Assembly (NCBI RefSeq): GCF_000974485.1
Contig: NZ_BBOM01000010.1
Span: 62,001 to 126,000 of the forward strand
Length of the DNA: 64,000 nt
DNA from: Streptomyces sp. NBRC 109706
GTDB taxonomy: Bacteria > Actinomycetota > Actinomycetes > Streptomycetales > Streptomycetaceae
Reading direction: 5' to 3'
In this document: in pieces, positions 1 to 7,109 of the stretch
Numbering within the stretch: position 1 is the stretch's first letter
How the letters are laid out: each line of letters begins with the position of its first letter
Notes under the pieces: generated by a model
Seen by the model: the letters and a program-made list of their open reading frames with translations, nothing else
The model's database searches: none
What the model was told of the DNA's origin: nothing
Program-made: the position numbers and the translations under genes

Positions 1-1260
1 GTCGGCCGCGAAGAAGTCTGCTCCGAACTCGCCCAGCACGAGTCGCTGGTCGAGCGTGGAGGCCCAGGATGCGCCGAACCAGCGACCGTCGCGGTACGCG
101 GAGAGATGCTCACGCTCCAGGAGCAGTGGGAGAACTCCCGGAAGTTGCACGTCCGTATGGCGTAGCGTCATCTCGCCAGTGGCTATGTCGATGGGGTCGC
201 CCACCAGAACCTTACCGATTCCGCGAATCCCGTCCAGCTGCCACATCTGGCCCAGATTGCGGAGATTGCCGGCGTAGGCCCGAAGCCCGGTGCGGGCGGC
301 GGAGAGCCCGCCGCGCAGTCCTCTGGCGAGCCCACCGAGGGTGGTGAGTCCTTTCATGCCGGGGATGCAGTCGAGTGCCGCGAACGCGACGTCAAGAAGT
401 CCAGCTTCTCCTCTGGCGTATTTGATCAGCGTGTCCGTGAGGACGACGAGGGCTGCCGCCAGCACCACCCAGGCCAGCGGTCCGCCGATGATCATGACGA
501 CAATGCCGAGTACGGCAACGATGACCTTGCAGATCTCGACGAGAGTGTCCCAGTTGTCGGTCACCCACTTGATGGCCTTCTCCCACCAACGCCGGTTCTG
601 GATACCGGCATCCGAGGCCGCGTCGACGTCACGAGCGCACTCCCGCGCCGCCTCCTCCCGCATCTCCTGGGCATCGAGGGCGAGTTGGCGCGCGGCTGAC
701 AGCCGCTCCTCCGCATCGTTCACCCGGGACCGCGCGGCACCCGCCGCAGCCTCGGCCGCCTGCTGATCGCGGGCGGCGGAACGCACATCGGCCTCGTCCG
801 GCGGCTCGACGTCCTCCCGCTCCCCCTCGCGCTGAAGGCGTTCCGCCTCCTCACCGGCCCGGCCGACCCAGTCGGTGGCATCCCCTAACGCCGACTGCGC
901 GGAGTTGAGATCCGCCTGCGCACTGACCGCACGATCCAACGCGCGATCCGCCATCCCCTGCGCCGTCTGGAGCTTCGGCCAGTATGTGTGCAACGCCTGA
1001 GCGCAGAGGGAGTAGCTTTCCTCCAACTTGGTCAGGTTGTCCGGCACCCCATCGAACTCGGTGCGGAAGGCGTCCGCCGAAAGCCCCGCCCAGTCCAGCA
1101 CCGCACGCTCCGAGGCCAGACCCCGGATCTTGCCGAGCGCCTCGCCAACGTCATCGGCGAACTCCTGTAGGTCATCAGCCAGTTCCCGTACCTCGTCCGG
1201 ATCGCCAGGGGTGGGGTCCCGGTCCATGTCCACCGGGCTCCAGTCGAACGCACGTACCAC
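1..1260 (-). CDS. T7SS-signal / DUF6531 RHS polymorphic toxin, N-terminal part
   Basis: This frame is open for 420 codons from a GTG start and runs off the left edge, so the RHS repeats and any toxin tip lie outside the window. Residues 1-200 are a helical WXG100-like region rich in Asp, Glu and Ala, resembling the putative type VII secretion signal domain of actinobacterial polymorphic toxins. A hydrophobic stretch follows at about 240-285 (VIVAVLGIVVMIIGG). At 354-364 the motif GDPIDIATGEM marks the start of a DUF6531 module, followed by WASTLDQRL, which is usual before YD/RHS repeats. GTG was chosen because GGAGG lies 6 nt upstream and a good promoter lies about 30 nt further up. In such proteins the RHS shell encloses a C-terminal toxin and the immunity gene lies downstream, here off the window. 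The architecture is clear; the toxin type cannot be judged. Confidence 0.85.
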   Translation of the reverse strand, partial: MVRAFDWSPVDMDRDPTPGDPDEVRELADDLQEFADDVGEALGKIRGLASERAVLDWAGLSADAFRTEFDGVPDNLTKLEESYSLCAQALHTYWPKLQTAQGMADRALDRAVSAQADLNSAQSALGDATDWVGRAGEEAERLQREGEREDVEPPDEADVRSAARDQQAAEAAAGAARSRVNDAEERLSAARQLALDAQEMREEAARECARDVDAASDAGIQNRRWWEKAIKWVTDNWDTLVEICKVIVAVLGIVVMIIGGPLAWVVLAAALVVLTDTLIKYARGEAGLLDVAFAALDCIPGMKGLTTLGGLARGLRGGLSAARTGLRAYAGNLRNLGQMWQLDGIRGIGKVLVGDPIDIATGEMTLRHTDVQLPGVLPLLLEREHLSAYRDGRWFGASWASTLDQRLVLGEFGADFFAAD

Positions 1261-1289
1261 GACCTACCTCCAGACAAAGAGCTAAGATC

Positions 1290-1319
1290 ATCATAGAAAG
1301 GGTGGGGACAGAGCGTCAA
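1290..1319 (-). promoter_or_regulatory. Predicted promoter of the RHS toxin gene
   Basis: On the minus strand, TTGACG (1319-1314) and TATGAT (1295-1290) are separated by 18 nt. This is close to the vegetative consensus. The predicted transcription start is near 1283, giving a leader of about 22 nt that contains only the GGAGG ribosome site. Confidence 0.6.
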
Positions 1320-1530
1320 AGCCGACGAACGCACCGTCGCCGAGTTTTATTTGATGAGCTGTCGCTTGTTGCCGTCGGCCGCAGTGACCCCGCGTAGAGG
1401 GAACGTCGAGGTGCCGTTCCGTACGCTGCCGCATTCGAGGGCTACAACCCGCGTAGCCGGTAACGCCGAACTCACAGTTAGCCGCAGCGGAGCTGCCCGG
1501 GCCTGCCTTAGGGTCTGTCTGATGTTGTGA

Positions 1531-1860
1531 TCACGAGGTGGGTTGCAGGCTGCGGATCCAGAGGAGTGCTGCGCGGAGTCCGAGGCCGATTGATAGTTGG
1601 CGGGGTCTTTGTCGTAGCGTGTGGCCAGGCCCGCCAGGGCGTGATCTTGTTGATGCCGCGTTCGACGGTGTTGCGCTCGCGATAGAGGCCGGGGCCACAG
1701 CTGACGGGGCGCCCGCCGCGTGATCCCTTCCTCCGGCGGTTCGCTGCCTGGTCCTTCGGCTCGGAAACCACGGCCTTGATTCCGCCTCTGCGCAGGTAGG
1801 TGCGGATGCGGCGAGAGGAATAGGTCTTGCCGCCGGCTACGACACCGGGCCAGGTCCGGA
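1531..1860 (-). pseudogene. IS5-family transposase remnant (C-terminal part, frameshifted)
   Basis: Three reading frames must be joined to recover the C-terminal end of an IS5-type DDE transposase. One frame gives GGKTYSSRRIRTYLRRGGIK, then SRGGRPVSCGPGLYRERNTV and ERGINKITPWR. A second gives GLATRYDKDPANYQS. A third gives IGLGLRAALLWIRSLQPTS, ending at a TGA at 1531-1533. The order and spacing match Streptomyces IS5-type transposases, including the 'RN(T/V)VER' glutamate region. Sequence beyond the stop (GGGTCTGTCTGATGTTG at about 1511-1527) looks like an IS terminal end. No N-terminal half was found, so this is a dead fragment. The upper limit near 1860 is approximate. Confidence 0.75.
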
Positions 1861-2018
1861 CGACAGTCCCTCGCGCACCGCCCCCACCAGTGGGTGCCGT
1901 GGACCGTCCGGTGGTTGCAGCATGTGGCCGGCAGCCACGCCCACACGGGGAATGCGGGGGTCCGGGAGGCACAGATAAGGTTTGCTCTTCACTGCCGCCT
2001 CGGGAGGGTGTCCTCAAG

Positions 2019-2330
2019 ATGCAACGCGTCGCGGTCCACACCCGGTTGAAGCCCGGCCGGGAGGAGGAGTACGACCGTGTCCACGCCACCATCCCACCCG
2101 AGCTGGCGACGCGGCTGCGCGCCGCCGGCGTTCGGAGCTGGCGTATCTGGCGCAGTGGGCGTGAACTCTTCCACGAGATCGAGGTGACCGACTACCGGGC
2201 GATGCGCCACGCGCTCGCCGACGATCCGGTCAACCTGGCCTGGCAGGCGCGGATGGCCGATCTCCTGGAGGTCGAGGACGACTACTCGGGCGAGGACGAC
2301 GGCCTGCCGATGGTGTGGAGTCTGGAGTGA
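2019..2330 (+). CDS. L-rhamnose/L-fucose mutarotase family protein
   Basis: This 103-residue protein matches the RhaM/COG3254 mutarotase family (formerly DUF718), which interconverts alpha and beta anomers of L-rhamnose or related 6-deoxy-hexoses so that imported sugar can enter catabolism. Visible family features are the N-terminal strand QRVAVHTRLKPGREEEYDRV with its conserved His, then 'RSWRIWRSGRELFHEIEV' and a C-terminal WQARMADLLE segment. The length is normal for the family. ATG 2019 follows GGGAGGG. A longer in-frame start at 1827 would add IS-derived sequence and is not used. The gene precedes a LacI regulator, a sugar ABC importer and an alpha-L-fucosidase, so L-fucose is the more likely substrate here (inference). 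Confidence 0.8.
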   Translation: MQRVAVHTRLKPGREEEYDRVHATIPPELATRLRAAGVRSWRIWRSGRELFHEIEVTDYRAMRHALADDPVNLAWQARMADLLEVEDDYSGEDDGLPMVWSLE

Positions 2331-2446
2331 CCCACCGTGGCCGACCGCGCCGGTGGCCTCCCGCTAGGGTCCCGCCCCGGTGACGGGGGCGCCTCCCTCG
2401 GTGACCGGGAGCGGTCGGCCGGCGCCCGGCGGGTAGATTCTGGCGC

Positions 2447-3424
2447 ATGGGAACCAAGCGCGTCACGATCAACGATGTCGCCGCCGCGGCCGGCGTCTCG
2501 CGACAGACGGTGACGCGCGCGATGAACGCGATGGCGGAGATCACGCCGGCCACGCGCGAGAAGGTGCTCCGGGTCAGCGAGGAACTCGGCTACCGTCCCA
2601 GCCGGTTCGCGAGCAACCTGGCCCGCCAGAAGCATCACTCGCTGGGCCTGGTCGTCGGCACCCTTCGCAACCCCTACTACACGGACCTGGCGGCGGACGT
2701 CCTCGACGTGGCTGCCGCCGAGGGGTGGCAGATCCTGATGGCGACCAGTGAGGGTTCCTCCGGCCCCGAGGTCGTCGCCCGGTTGGCGCCCCAGGTCGAT
2801 GCCATCGCGGGCTACTTCGAAGAGCCCGAGGAGTCGGTCGTCCGCGCCGCCCGCCGCGTGCCCGTCGTGTTGATCGAGCGCCCCACGACGATGCCGGGAG
2901 CGCACTCGGTCCTGCTCGACTTCCGCGAGGGCATGGCGCGACTCATCGACGACCTGCGCCGACAGGGCTCGCGCAGGTTCGCCATGATCGACTCGGAACG
3001 CACCGGGCCTCCCTACCGGCCCACCCCGCGCCGGGAGGTCTTCGAGGAGTTCGCCGGCCGCTCCGGGGTTCCCGTCGAGACGGCGCCCGAGACCATTGAG
3101 GGCGCGGCCCACGCCTTCGTGCGGCTGCGCGGTGTGGCGCCGGACGTCGACACGGTGATCGTCTTCAACGACCTCATGGCCATGGGCGCCCTCCAGAGTG
3201 CCCACGCCCTGGGGCTGGCCGTTCCCGACGACGTCAGGGTCGTCGGCATCGACGGACTCTCGCTGGGAGCGGTGACATATCCCCCTCTGACCTCGCTTTC
3301 GATCGACCGTCACGCCATCGCTGTCGCTGCCCTCGACATCGCCAGGCGATGCCTCTCCGACGAGTCCCCGGGTCAGATCACCCGGGTCGTCACCCCTCAC
3401 CTGCTGCGGCGGGAGTCCGCGTAG
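2447..3424 (+). CDS. LacI-family transcriptional regulator (fucose cluster)
   Basis: This 325-residue LacI/GalR repressor has an N-terminal helix-turn-helix and hinge (VTINDVAAAAGVSRQTVTRA, residues 6-25) followed by a periplasmic-binding-like effector domain. The usual landmarks are present: LGLVVGTLRNPYY near residue 66, FNDLMAMGAL near 241 and VRVVGIDGL near 264. It lies directly upstream of a sugar-binding lipoprotein gene whose promoter carries a perfect inverted repeat, so it probably represses that operon. TAGATT at 2434-2439 lies only 7 nt before the ATG, which suggests a leaderless transcript. There is no Shine-Dalgarno sequence. The ligand is unknown; L-fucose or L-rhamnose is inferred from neighbours. 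Confidence 0.9.
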   Translation: MGTKRVTINDVAAAAGVSRQTVTRAMNAMAEITPATREKVLRVSEELGYRPSRFASNLARQKHHSLGLVVGTLRNPYYTDLAADVLDVAAAEGWQILMATSEGSSGPEVVARLAPQVDAIAGYFEEPEESVVRAARRVPVVLIERPTTMPGAHSVLLDFREGMARLIDDLRRQGSRRFAMIDSERTGPPYRPTPRREVFEEFAGRSGVPVETAPETIEGAAHAFVRLRGVAPDVDTVIVFNDLMAMGALQSAHALGLAVPDDVRVVGIDGLSLGAVTYPPLTSLSIDRHAIAVAALDIARRCLSDESPGQITRVVTPHLLRRESA

Positions 3425-3691
3425 CGACCCGGTGCGCCCCGTGGTGGCCCGGTCCTCGCCCACGGACGTGGGCCTGCCGGTCTGTTGGAATCTGTCGGAG
3501 TGAGTTGAGGACGGCGGGGCACGGCTGAGGTCGGGTCAGCCGCAGGGACGGAACACGTCGTACGGATCCCCGCCGCGTTCGGGCGCCCTGTCGGCGCTCG
3601 CCACCGCCTCCCCCGCGCCCTCGCGACAGCTCGCAATCGCTCGCGACGGCTCACCCCAGGATCCGCCTTCTGGTGGTTTTTGTTCAATCTC
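3425..3691. other. Intergenic stretch without a gene
   Basis: No convincing coding sequence is seen between the LacI stop and the downstream promoter. An imperfect direct repeat (GCTCGCGACAGCTC, then CGCTCGCGACGGCTC) lies at about 3625-3660. The promoter and operator at its right end are listed separately. Confidence 0.4.
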
Positions 3692-3736
3692 TTGACATCG
3701 ACACCGGGCTTCGTGAACATTCACGGGAATGTTCAC
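3692..3736 (+). promoter_or_regulatory. Promoter and operator of the fucose ABC operon
   Basis: TTGACA at 3692-3697 is a consensus -35 box. A weak -10 (GAACAT, 3715-3720, 17-nt spacer) lies inside a perfect inverted repeat: GTGAACATTC (3713-3722), ACGG, GAATGTTCAC (3727-3736). The 10-bp arms with a 4-bp centre overlapping the -10 are what a LacI-type or other dimeric repressor would use to block initiation. The adjacent LacI gene is the obvious candidate. Confidence 0.75.
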
Positions 3737-3925
3737 GGACACGGAGGCGGACAGTCCCATGAGGGCCCAGGAGACAGCGGGACGGGTCGTGTCGGCGACC
3801 CGGTGGGGTGATCTCGGCCGCATCGCGCCGACCGCGCCTCCGGACGGCGCGCCTCGCCGGTGGCACCGACGACCGACCTCACCGGGTGGCACCGGTTCGA
3901 CGTCCACCACCGGAAGGAGGCCGAC

Positions 3926-5212
3926 ATGACATCGCCGTCTCGGGCCGGCAGGCGGCTGGCGGCGCTGTGCGTCACGGGAGTCCTGGTGACGAGCGCCTGC
4001 ACGGGCGGCGGCAGCTCCGGCGCGGAAGGCCCGGTGACCATCTCGTTCCGGGGCTGGGTGCCCGGAATCGAGCGTGCCGTCGACCTGTGGAACGCCCAAC
4101 GCTCCGACATCCGGGTGGACTTCACCCGGATCGCCAGTGCGGACATCGCCAACATGCCGTCCCAGATCGACACCGGGACCGCGCCGGACATCGCCCAGCT
4201 GCAGGTCCACGCGCTGCCGGACTACGTCATCGACGGACGGGCCCAGGACCTCACCGAGTACCTCGGTGAGGACGAGGACCTCTACTCCGAGGCCGCCTGG
4301 GCGGGGGTCGTCTTCCGGGAACGCGTGTACGCGGTGCCGCAGGACGCCGCGCCCGTGGCGTTGATGTACCGCCGGGACATCTTCGAGGAGTACGGCATCG
4401 AGGTACCGCGGACCTGGGACGCGTATGCGGCGGCGGCAGAGGAGTTGCACGCGGCGAACCCCGACGTCTACCTCGCACACTTCTCCCCCAACGAGCCGTC
4501 CTTCTGGTACGGAGACCAGATCCAGAGCGGCGGCTCCTGGTACGGCATCGACGATGACGCCTGGACCGTCGAGATGGACAACGCCGAGACCCAACCGGTC
4601 GCGGAGCGCTGGCAGTACCTGCTGGAGAACGATCTGATCAAGGTCGAGCAGATGTGGACCCCCCAGTTCTGGGCCAACGTGAACAACGGCACGATCGCGT
4701 CCATCAACTACGCGGCGTGGTTCCCGGTGCTGCTGGAGGAGAACGCCCCGGCCCTGGCCGGCAAATGGGCCGTGGTGCCAAGCCCGTCGGACGACGGCGA
4801 GGGGCCCTACGGGGAGCTGGGCGGGTCGGTGAACATCGTCACCAGGACAGCCGACCATCCGGAGGAGGCCGCGGAGTTCCTCCGCTGGTTGAACGGTTCC
4901 CCGGAGTCCTTGGAGATCCTCATCCGGGACGGCGGGCTCTTCCCCGCGGCCGTCGCCGGTTTCGACTCCCCCGCGCTGAACGAGCCACGGGAGTTCTGGG
5001 GCGGGCAGAACATCGCCGAGCCCTTCGTCGAGTCCGCCGCGAACCCGTCGCGCACCGCCGTGGAGGGGCCCGCCTACGACCTGGCGCTCTCCGCGCTCGG
5101 CGACGAGTTCAACAGGGTGGCGAACGGCCAGATCACCTTCGCCTCGGCCCTGTCCAACGCGGCGGCCGAGACGCGGGAGATCATCGAGTCGACGGGGTTG
5201 ACGGTCAGATGA
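3926..5212 (+). CDS. Sugar ABC transporter substrate-binding lipoprotein
   Basis: This 428-residue family-1 extracellular solute-binding protein (MalE/MsmE type) has a basic start (SRAGRRLAAL), a hydrophobic core and a cysteine at TSACTGG that serves as lipoprotein attachment site; threonine at -3 is slightly unusual. The mature part shows the usual landmarks VTISFRGWVPG and ALMYRRDIFEEYGIEVPRTW. ATG 3926 is chosen because AAGGAGG lies just upstream (3914-3920) and the signal peptide then starts correctly; an in-frame upstream start at 3860 adds only charged sequence. The stop overlaps the next ATG (ATGA), implying translational coupling with two permeases. The probable cargo is L-fucose, L-rhamnose or a fucosylated oligosaccharide (inference). 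No ATPase is encoded nearby, so a shared MsiK-type ATPase elsewhere is likely. Confidence 0.88.
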   Translation: MTSPSRAGRRLAALCVTGVLVTSACTGGGSSGAEGPVTISFRGWVPGIERAVDLWNAQRSDIRVDFTRIASADIANMPSQIDTGTAPDIAQLQVHALPDYVIDGRAQDLTEYLGEDEDLYSEAAWAGVVFRERVYAVPQDAAPVALMYRRDIFEEYGIEVPRTWDAYAAAAEELHAANPDVYLAHFSPNEPSFWYGDQIQSGGSWYGIDDDAWTVEMDNAETQPVAERWQYLLENDLIKVEQMWTPQFWANVNNGTIASINYAAWFPVLLEENAPALAGKWAVVPSPSDDGEGPYGELGGSVNIVTRTADHPEEAAEFLRWLNGSPESLEILIRDGGLFPAAVAGFDSPALNEPREFWGGQNIAEPFVESAANPSRTAVEGPAYDLALSALGDEFNRVANGQITFASALSNAAAETREIIESTGLTVR

Positions 5213-6156
5213 CTTCCTTCACCTCCGCCAGGAAGGCGGCCGGACCTCCCCGGCGCCGCAACCGGGGCAGGGCACGCAGCGCGCCGTACCTGTTCGTGGC
5301 CCCCTTCGTCGCGCTGTTCCTGGCGTTCCTGGTGGCGCCGACGCTCTACGCGATCGTCAGCAGCTTCTTCGGTATGCGACGCTCGGGCCTGGGCCTGGAC
5401 GGCGAAGGGCCCTCGCTCGAATTCGTGGGTTTCGACAACTTCCGTGCTGCTCTGGGGGACTCCGAGTTCCTCGCCGGGTTCGGCCGCGTCTTCCTGTTCG
5501 GAATCGTTCAGGTGCCCGTCATGCTCGGTCTCGCGTTGGTGTTCGCGCTTCTCATCGACTCCGCCCTCGTGCGGTTCAAGAAGTCCGTCCAGCTGGTGAT
5601 CTTCCTGCCGTACGCGATTCCCGGCGTCGTCGCGGCCCTCCTCTGGGGGTTCCTGTACCAGCCCGGGGTGAGTCCCGTGGTGGGCTTCCTGGAATCCGTC
5701 GGCGTCCAGGCGGACTTCCTGGCTCCCGGAACCGTCCTCTGGTCGATCGCGAACGTGACGACCTGGAGCTATATCGGCGTCAACATGGTCATCCTGTTCG
5801 CCGCGCTCCAGGCCATCCCGACGGACGTGTACGAGGCGGCGCGGCTGGACGGAGCGGGCGGGCTGCGGATCGCGCTGGGCATCAAACTGCCCCTGATCCT
5901 GCCGACGCTCCTCCTGACCTGCCTCATGTCGATCATCGGGACGCTGCAACTCTTCAACGAGCCCGAGGTGTTGCGCAGCCTCACCTCCAACGTCTCGTCC
6001 GACTTCACGCCGAACATGGCGATCCTGGAGGTCACCACGATGGGGAACAACCGCAACCTCGGGGCTGCGATGGCCATCGTCCTGGCCGTGGTGAGCCTGG
6101 TCCTGTCGCTCGCCGTGTCCCGGTTCGACCGCAGCAAGGAGAGCCCGAAGCGATGA
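5209..6156 (+). CDS. Sugar ABC transporter permease (MalF-type)
   Basis: This 315-residue inner-membrane permease starts at the ATG overlapping the binding-protein stop. A basic N-terminus (about 30 residues) leads into APYLFVAPFVALFLAFLVAP, the first of about six transmembrane helices. The EAA loop that contacts the ATPase is visible at EAARLDGAGGLRIALGIKLP. The length is normal for the short MalF subtype without a large periplasmic insert. The gene overlaps the next permease by 4 nt (ATGA), so the three importer genes form one coupled operon. Confidence 0.88.
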   Translation: MTSFTSARKAAGPPRRRNRGRARSAPYLFVAPFVALFLAFLVAPTLYAIVSSFFGMRRSGLGLDGEGPSLEFVGFDNFRAALGDSEFLAGFGRVFLFGIVQVPVMLGLALVFALLIDSALVRFKKSVQLVIFLPYAIPGVVAALLWGFLYQPGVSPVVGFLESVGVQADFLAPGTVLWSIANVTTWSYIGVNMVILFAALQAIPTDVYEAARLDGAGGLRIALGIKLPLILPTLLLTCLMSIIGTLQLFNEPEVLRSLTSNVSSDFTPNMAILEVTTMGNNRNLGAAMAIVLAVVSLVLSLAVSRFDRSKESPKR

Positions 6157-7043
6157 GCGGTACGACAGCAACGGTGCGCGGCGGGCGCCGGCGGGCACGC
6201 GAAGGATCGTCCTGGTGGGCGCGGACCCTCTCCCGGGTGATGGTGACCGCCGCCGTCGTCTATTTCGTCGGGCCCGTGGCCTGGCTGTTCATCGCCTCGA
6301 CCAAGTCGGCCGGCGACCTCTACTCGACGCCGGGGTTCGCGTTCGCCGACTGGCGGCTGTGGGAGAACATCGAGGCGCTGTTCGCGTACCGGTCGGGGAT
6401 CTTCTCGCGCTGGCTCCTCAACTCCCTGGTCTACTCCGTGTTCGGCGCCTTGCTGACCGTCCTCGTCTGCGCCCTGTGCGGTTATGCCCTCGCCCTGTAC
6501 GAGTTCCGTGGACGAAGGCTCCTCATGGGGGCGCTGCTGGCCAGCCTGCTGATCCCGGCCACGGTGGTCGCCCAGCCGATCTTCCTGCTCCTGGTGTGGC
6601 TCGGGCTGAACAACACCATGGCGGGCGTCGTCCTGCCCTCGCTCGTCTATCCGTTCGGCGTCATGTTGTGCTACGTGACGGCCAGGGCGTCGGTCCCGGA
6701 CGAGATCGTCGAGGCCGCCCGGCTCGACGGGGCGGGCGAGTTCCGGATCTTCTTCACCATCGCGGTGCACCTGATGCGGACGGGGCTGACGACCGTGCTC
6801 CTGTTCGCCTTCACCGCGAGCTGGAACTCGTTCCTGCTGCCGCTGCTGGTCCTGGACGACGAGCGGCTGTTCCCGGTGACCCTCGGTCTGGTCGACTGGT
6901 CGCAGCAGTCGGCCTCGGTGGCCCAACTCGGCACGCTGACCATCGTCGGCGCCTTCGTCTCCGTGTTCCCGGTGGTGCTGGTCTTCGTCCTGCTGCAACG
7001 CTACTGGCGGTCCGGGGTGTCGGCGGGCAGCCTCAAGATGTAG
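6153..7043 (+). CDS. Sugar ABC transporter permease (MalG-type)
   Basis: This 296-residue permease is the second membrane subunit of the importer. It begins with a basic segment and VMVTAAVVYFVGPVAWLFIA, shows six predicted helices, and has the EAA motif EAARLDGAGEFRIFFTI near residue 187. The MalG-type 'ASTKSAGDLY' loop follows helix 1. It overlaps the upstream gene by ATGA and ends the operon just before a strong hairpin that separates it from the convergent fucosidase. Confidence 0.88.
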   Translation: MSGTTATVRGGRRRAREGSSWWARTLSRVMVTAAVVYFVGPVAWLFIASTKSAGDLYSTPGFAFADWRLWENIEALFAYRSGIFSRWLLNSLVYSVFGALLTVLVCALCGYALALYEFRGRRLLMGALLASLLIPATVVAQPIFLLLVWLGLNNTMAGVVLPSLVYPFGVMLCYVTARASVPDEIVEAARLDGAGEFRIFFTIAVHLMRTGLTTVLLFAFTASWNSFLLPLLVLDDERLFPVTLGLVDWSQQSASVAQLGTLTIVGAFVSVFPVVLVFVLLQRYWRSGVSAGSLKM

Positions 7044-7069
7044 CGGGGACGAGGGCGACGGCGGGGCGG

Positions 7070-7103
7070 GGCGTGCCCGGGGCGGTCGCCCCCGGCACGC
7101 CCG
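7070..7103. terminator. Bidirectional terminator hairpin
   Basis: A 15-bp stem with one mismatch (7070-7084 against 7089-7103) closes on a 4-nt loop between two convergent genes. It is GC-rich with no clear T-run, as is usual for high-GC actinomycete terminators. Confidence 0.6.
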
Positions 7104-7109
7104 GGCCGT

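Noticed and set aside
2282..3463. Long minus-strand frame opposite the LacI gene (393 codons)
   Set aside because: It is the antisense shadow of a clear LacI gene; the peptide is Gly/Arg/Asp-rich, without a domain or ribosome site.
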